A stretch of 64,000 nt of DNA from an uncultured Prevotellaceae bacterium. Its GTDB lineage: Bacteria; Bacteroidota; Bacteroidia; Bacteroidales; Bacteroidaceae. Each line of letters opens with the position of its first letter. The first letter of the stretch is position 1. The stretch is taken from NCBI GenBank assembly GCA_902792635.1, contig CADBAG010000006.1, forward strand, positions 40,151-104,150. Reading direction: 5' to 3'. This document shows, one piece after another, positions 60,939-64,000 of the stretch. A program made the translations under genes and the position numbers. Under the pieces are notes generated by a model. That model saw only the letters and a program-made list of their open reading frames with translations, ran no database searches and had not been told where the DNA came from.

Positions 60939-63887
60939 ATGCTCAAATTGATCCTCTGTGTCTGCCTGCTGTCCTTGGCAATGGTGATGCCTTCTTCCTC
61001 TGAAGAGCGGCAACTGAACTATTGGCCGGAAGACAATGCTTTTGTCTGCGTCAATGGCAGCAACCGGTATACCCGTGCTTTGTATGGCGGATTCACGGAG
61101 TGGCGCCTGGAGACGAGCGACCGCCCGGTCTTCGCCACCTATAAGAAAGGTGCTTTCCGCAATGTGCGGGTCATAGCTGATATCGGTGGGGTGAGGATCC
61201 CCTTGGATTCTACCGATTATTGCAAGGCATGTTATACAGAGGGTCGTCGCGACTATGTCGTAAAAGACAAGAGACTGAACGGCGGGACCATTACGCTTTC
61301 TGTCGCTGCAGACAGAGAGCAGGAGGGAGCCGTATGGAAGATTTCTTCCGATAAAAATATCGCCATAGAGGTTGTAGTGAGTAATACAAATCGTCGGCGG
61401 TTCTCTCGCTATGGCGATATAGGAACGGATGGTGTGCCTGAAGGATTTGATGCCAAATATGGGGAGCAGCCCCTTCAGAAGATGGTCCTCAGACTAACGG
61501 GTGGTGCCGCTTCCTATTTTGCTATCGACGAGAAGGCTTTGTCTTTCGATAGTCAGCAGACTTTGAGGAGGAGATACGCTGAGGCCGTGGCGTGGTGCCG
61601 TAGGCTCTCTTCCACAGTGTCGTTCACTACTCCTGACCCCTTCATCAATCCTATTGGCGGGGCCATGGTCATGGCTGCCGACGGCGCATGGGATGGCAAG
61701 GTGTGGAACCATGGTGCCGTGGGGTGGCGTATGCCGTTGCCCGGTTGGAGAGGAGCTTTCTGTGGCGATTTCTTAGGAATGTTCGACCGTCAGCTCTCTC
61801 ATTTCAATGGCTATGCCAAGAGTCAGGTGACGGATGTACCGGTGACACTGCCTCATCTGATGGACTCTGCCAACAATCTCGCTCGGGGCGCTTATCAGTG
61901 GGGCACACCGATGTACAGCAATGGATATATCTGTCGCTTGCCCGAAGACAACCATAAGTTCCATCATTATGACATGAACCTCAATTTCATCGATGAGTTG
62001 TTGTGGCACTTCGAGTTTGATGCCGACACGTCTTATATGCGGCGGATGTGGCCTGTGCTGAAGCGCCATCTTGCTTGGGAGAAACAAGCATGGGATCCCG
62101 ACAACGACGGCCTTTATGATGCTTATTGCTGTATCTGGGCCAGTGATGCCTTGCAATATAACAGTGGCGCCGTGACCCATTCCTCGGCTTACAACTATCG
62201 TGGCAACTGCCTTGCGGCGCGTATAGCAGAGATTATCGGTGAGGATCCAACCCCTTATAGGGCTGAGGCAGAGAAGATACGTGCAGCTATGGACGCTCGT
62301 CTGTGGCTCCCGAGATCTCTTGTCAGGCGAGGTCCCGATGGCCGTCTTATGCCTCCTCATTGGGCTGAGTACCAGGACTTCATGGGCTTGAAACGCGTAC
62401 ATCCCGATGCGGCACTGTGGAGCGTTTATGTGCCGATAGACTGTGGTGTAGGAACTCCGGAACAGGACTATGACGCTACGCGGTATGTCGATCAGTGTAT
62501 CCCGCATATAAAGTTCAGAGTGGGCAAGACCTCTTACTACACGCTTTCCACCTCTGACTGGCAACCCTATGAATGGAGCATCAACAATGTTGCTATGGCG
62601 GAGGTGATGCACACGGCACTGGCTTATTGGCAGGCAGGCCGTGCTAACGAGGCTTATGACCTGTTGGAAGGATGTGTGATGGATTTTATGTACACAGGAC
62701 TTAGTCCGGCCAACTTTGGGCAGATCTCGCGTTTTGATGTCAATAAAGGGGAGGCGTATCGTGACTTCACAGATGCTACAGGTATCGCCTCACGTGCTTT
62801 TATCGAAGGACTTTACGGCATCACGCCCGATGCATTGAATGGCCGGTGCATCATCCGCCCGGGCTTCCCGTCATCCTGGGACAGTGCGTCCGTGCACACG
62901 CCTTACCTTGACTATTCGTTCAGACGGGTGGGCGGAAAGGAGATCTATCATATCCGCCAGCATTTCAAACGGCCGCTGCAGATCGTTATCAGGCAGAATA
63001 CCGGAGGGGGAGCCTACGTCGACACTGTTCTCACCGCTGATACCTTGCTGACGATAGCCGTTCCTTCTCGCAGAGAGGCCATTGAGGGTAATGCTCGTTC
63101 CTTTAATGACAGTAAGGATGAGGCAGTGTCCTATAAGGCGAAAGGAACAGCCCTTGATGATGTCGTCACGCCTGACTGTAAGCCCATCGTACTCTCAGAA
63201 TATTATAATGCCAATGTTTCGGACATCTTTCAGCAGAACAAATATCTTTCTCCCCGCTCACCCTACACGACGCTTGCTCTCCCTACACAAGGCATCGGTG
63301 ACTGGTGCTCTACGAAACGGATGGCGGTCATTGATGATGCATGGTTACGTCGCAACCCTTCAATATTACTGAGGAATATTCCTTTCACAGTCCCATCGAA
63401 AGGTCTTAATGTCATTTATACATCTCTTTGGGATAATTATCCTGATAGCGTGACAGTACCGCTGAAGGGCAAGGGATCGCATGTCTACCTTCTGATGACG
63501 GGCTCTACCAATCCTATGCAGAGCCACATCGAAAATGGCTATGTGAGTGTAAGATATAAGGATGGCAGCTCAGAAAAGTTGTCACTTGTCAACCCGGACA
63601 ACTGGTGCCCCATAGAACAGGATTATGAGGACAATGGCTTGGCGTTCCGCCTTCCTTCTCCTCGTCCTTACCGGCTCAGTCTTAAGACAGGGAAGATCAG
63701 CAGGACCTTGGCCCAAGAGTTGGGAACTTTGACGATTGATGGCGGTGCTGCCCAGCTCCTTGAGATAAAGATTGATCCTGCGAAGAAGTTGAGGGACCTC
63801 ATTGTGCGTACCACTGCCAATGATGTTGTTATCGGTCTCATAGCTGTCACGGTGCAGAAAACTAAGAGTCTCTCGGTTAAAAACTAA
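60939..63887 (+). CDS. DUF4450-like putative (alpha/alpha)6-barrel glycosidase
   Basis: The signal peptide is MLKLILCVCLLSLAMVMPS. An N-terminal sandwich domain (about 22-215; YTRALYGGFTEWRLETSDRP) precedes a helical barrel (about 235-640) with HGAVGWRMPLPGWRGAFCGD, WDPDNDGLYDAYCCIWASDA, SSAYNYRGNCLAARIAEI and WQPYEWSINNVAMAEVMHT. C-terminal sandwich domains follow. The architecture resembles inverting glycosidases of the GH78/GH95/GH142 type, and I associate it with DUF4450 proteins of pectin loci, for which I know no firm activity. Acidic residues in the WDPDNDG and GWRGAFCGD segments are possible catalytic or metal positions, which is a guess. It is co-transcribed with PL1 and PL4, suggesting that it acts on unsaturated or RG-I oligosaccharides. 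The last codons lie in a 22-bp tandem duplication. Confidence 0.65.
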   Translation: MLKLILCVCLLSLAMVMPSSSEERQLNYWPEDNAFVCVNGSNRYTRALYGGFTEWRLETSDRPVFATYKKGAFRNVRVIADIGGVRIPLDSTDYCKACYTEGRRDYVVKDKRLNGGTITLSVAADREQEGAVWKISSDKNIAIEVVVSNTNRRRFSRYGDIGTDGVPEGFDAKYGEQPLQKMVLRLTGGAASYFAIDEKALSFDSQQTLRRRYAEAVAWCRRLSSTVSFTTPDPFINPIGGAMVMAADGAWDGKVWNHGAVGWRMPLPGWRGAFCGDFLGMFDRQLSHFNGYAKSQVTDVPVTLPHLMDSANNLARGAYQWGTPMYSNGYICRLPEDNHKFHHYDMNLNFIDELLWHFEFDADTSYMRRMWPVLKRHLAWEKQAWDPDNDGLYDAYCCIWASDALQYNSGAVTHSSAYNYRGNCLAARIAEIIGEDPTPYRAEAEKIRAAMDARLWLPRSLVRRGPDGRLMPPHWAEYQDFMGLKRVHPDAALWSVYVPIDCGVGTPEQDYDATRYVDQCIPHIKFRVGKTSYYTLSTSDWQPYEWSINNVAMAEVMHTALAYWQAGRANEAYDLLEGCVMDFMYTGLSPANFGQISRFDVNKGEAYRDFTDATGIASRAFIEGLYGITPDALNGRCIIRPGFPSSWDSASVHTPYLDYSFRRVGGKEIYHIRQHFKRPLQIVIRQNTGGGAYVDTVLTADTLLTIAVPSRREAIEGNARSFNDSKDEAVSYKAKGTALDDVVTPDCKPIVLSEYYNANVSDIFQQNKYLSPRSPYTTLALPTQGIGDWCSTKRMAVIDDAWLRRNPSILLRNIPFTVPSKGLNVIYTSLWDNYPDSVTVPLKGKGSHVYLLMTGSTNPMQSHIENGYVSVRYKDGSSEKLSLVNPDNWCPIEQDYEDNGLAFRLPSPRPYRLSLKTGKISRTLAQELGTLTIDGGAAQLLEIKIDPAKKLRDLIVRTTANDVVIGLIAVTVQKTKSLSVKN

Positions 63888-63904
63888 GAGTCCCTCAGTT
63901 GAAA
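63861..63904. repeat. 22-bp tandem duplication over the stop codon
   Basis: Units 63861-63882 and 63883-63904 start with ACTAAGAGTC and match at 19 of 22 positions. The stop TAA of the DUF4450-like gene (63885-63887) is in the second unit. As 22 is not a multiple of 3, the second copy is read in another frame and supplies the stop. Confidence 0.85.
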
Positions 63905-63946
63905 ACTTTTCGAGCTGTACGGTTGATTTTCTTTCTGTTTGGGACA

Positions 63947-64000
63947 GTGCCTCGGAGAGGCACACTCTTCATAACCCCAGACTAAAGGAGCGATAGCGAC
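63947..64000. repeat. Nested palindromic intergenic repeat, copy D, cut by the window end
   Basis: GTGCCTCGGAGAGGCAC (63947-63963) is identical to the first hairpin of copy A. It is followed, as there, by a short spacer, AACCCCAG and a GGAGCG...AGCGAC segment. The rest lies beyond the window. It marks the 3' end of the PL1/PL4/DUF4450 group. Confidence 0.85.

Overview
The window is a block of polysaccharide-utilisation genes from a Bacteroidales bacterium, most likely Prevotella or a close relative. All real genes lie on the + strand. The evidence for the group is three SusC/SusD pairs, lipoprotein signals of the Bacteroidota type, TAnnTTTG promoter elements, and a recurring C-terminal tail ending in NGKK-x-x-[KR] that resembles type IX secretion sorting domains. 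No tRNA, rRNA, transposase or CRISPR array was seen. The enzyme set (GH2, GH78, GH95, GH43/GH143/GH142-like, PL1, PL4, PL11, an esterase) points to pectin: homogalacturonan, rhamnogalacturonan-I (RG-I) and probably parts of rhamnogalacturonan-II (RG-II).

Left part (1-26.5 kb). A 5'-truncated GH2 enzyme is followed by a second GH2 beta-galactosidase with a probable frameshift at its end, a PL1 pectate lyase, a secreted sugar-isomerase-like protein, a DUF4957/DUF5123-type surface lipoprotein with a SusC/SusD pair, a very large GH43-GH143-GH142-like fusion, a GH78 alpha-L-rhamnosidase, an esterase carrying an N-terminal STN-like domain, and a GH95 enzyme. The gaps here hold elaborate nested palindromic repeats (15.8, 20.2, 23.9 kb, and again at the right edge at 63.95 kb).

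Right part (26.5-63.9 kb). A PL11 rhamnogalacturonan lyase fused to autotransporter-type beta-strand repeats and a large single-gene surface protein come first. A long operon follows: fasciclin lipoprotein, SusC, SusD, two more fasciclin lipoproteins, SusC, SusD, PL11 and a surface protein with a chitobiase-like domain. After a terminator come PL1, PL4 and a DUF4450-like putative glycosidase. Three upstream regions (before 26763, 31479 and 34777) share a candidate operator: a dyad related to CGTACAAA-N10-TTTGTACG, always exactly 35 nt upstream of a TAnnTTTGC promoter element. This is the most interesting regulatory signal found.

Working model (inference): PL11, PL4 and PL1 cut RG-I and galacturonan at the surface. 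Fasciclin and SusD lipoproteins hold the fragments and the SusC channels import them. GH2, GH78, GH95, the esterase and the GH43-GH143-GH142 fusion remove side chains and terminal sugars. The regulator, monosaccharide catabolism and any type IX secretion genes are outside the window.
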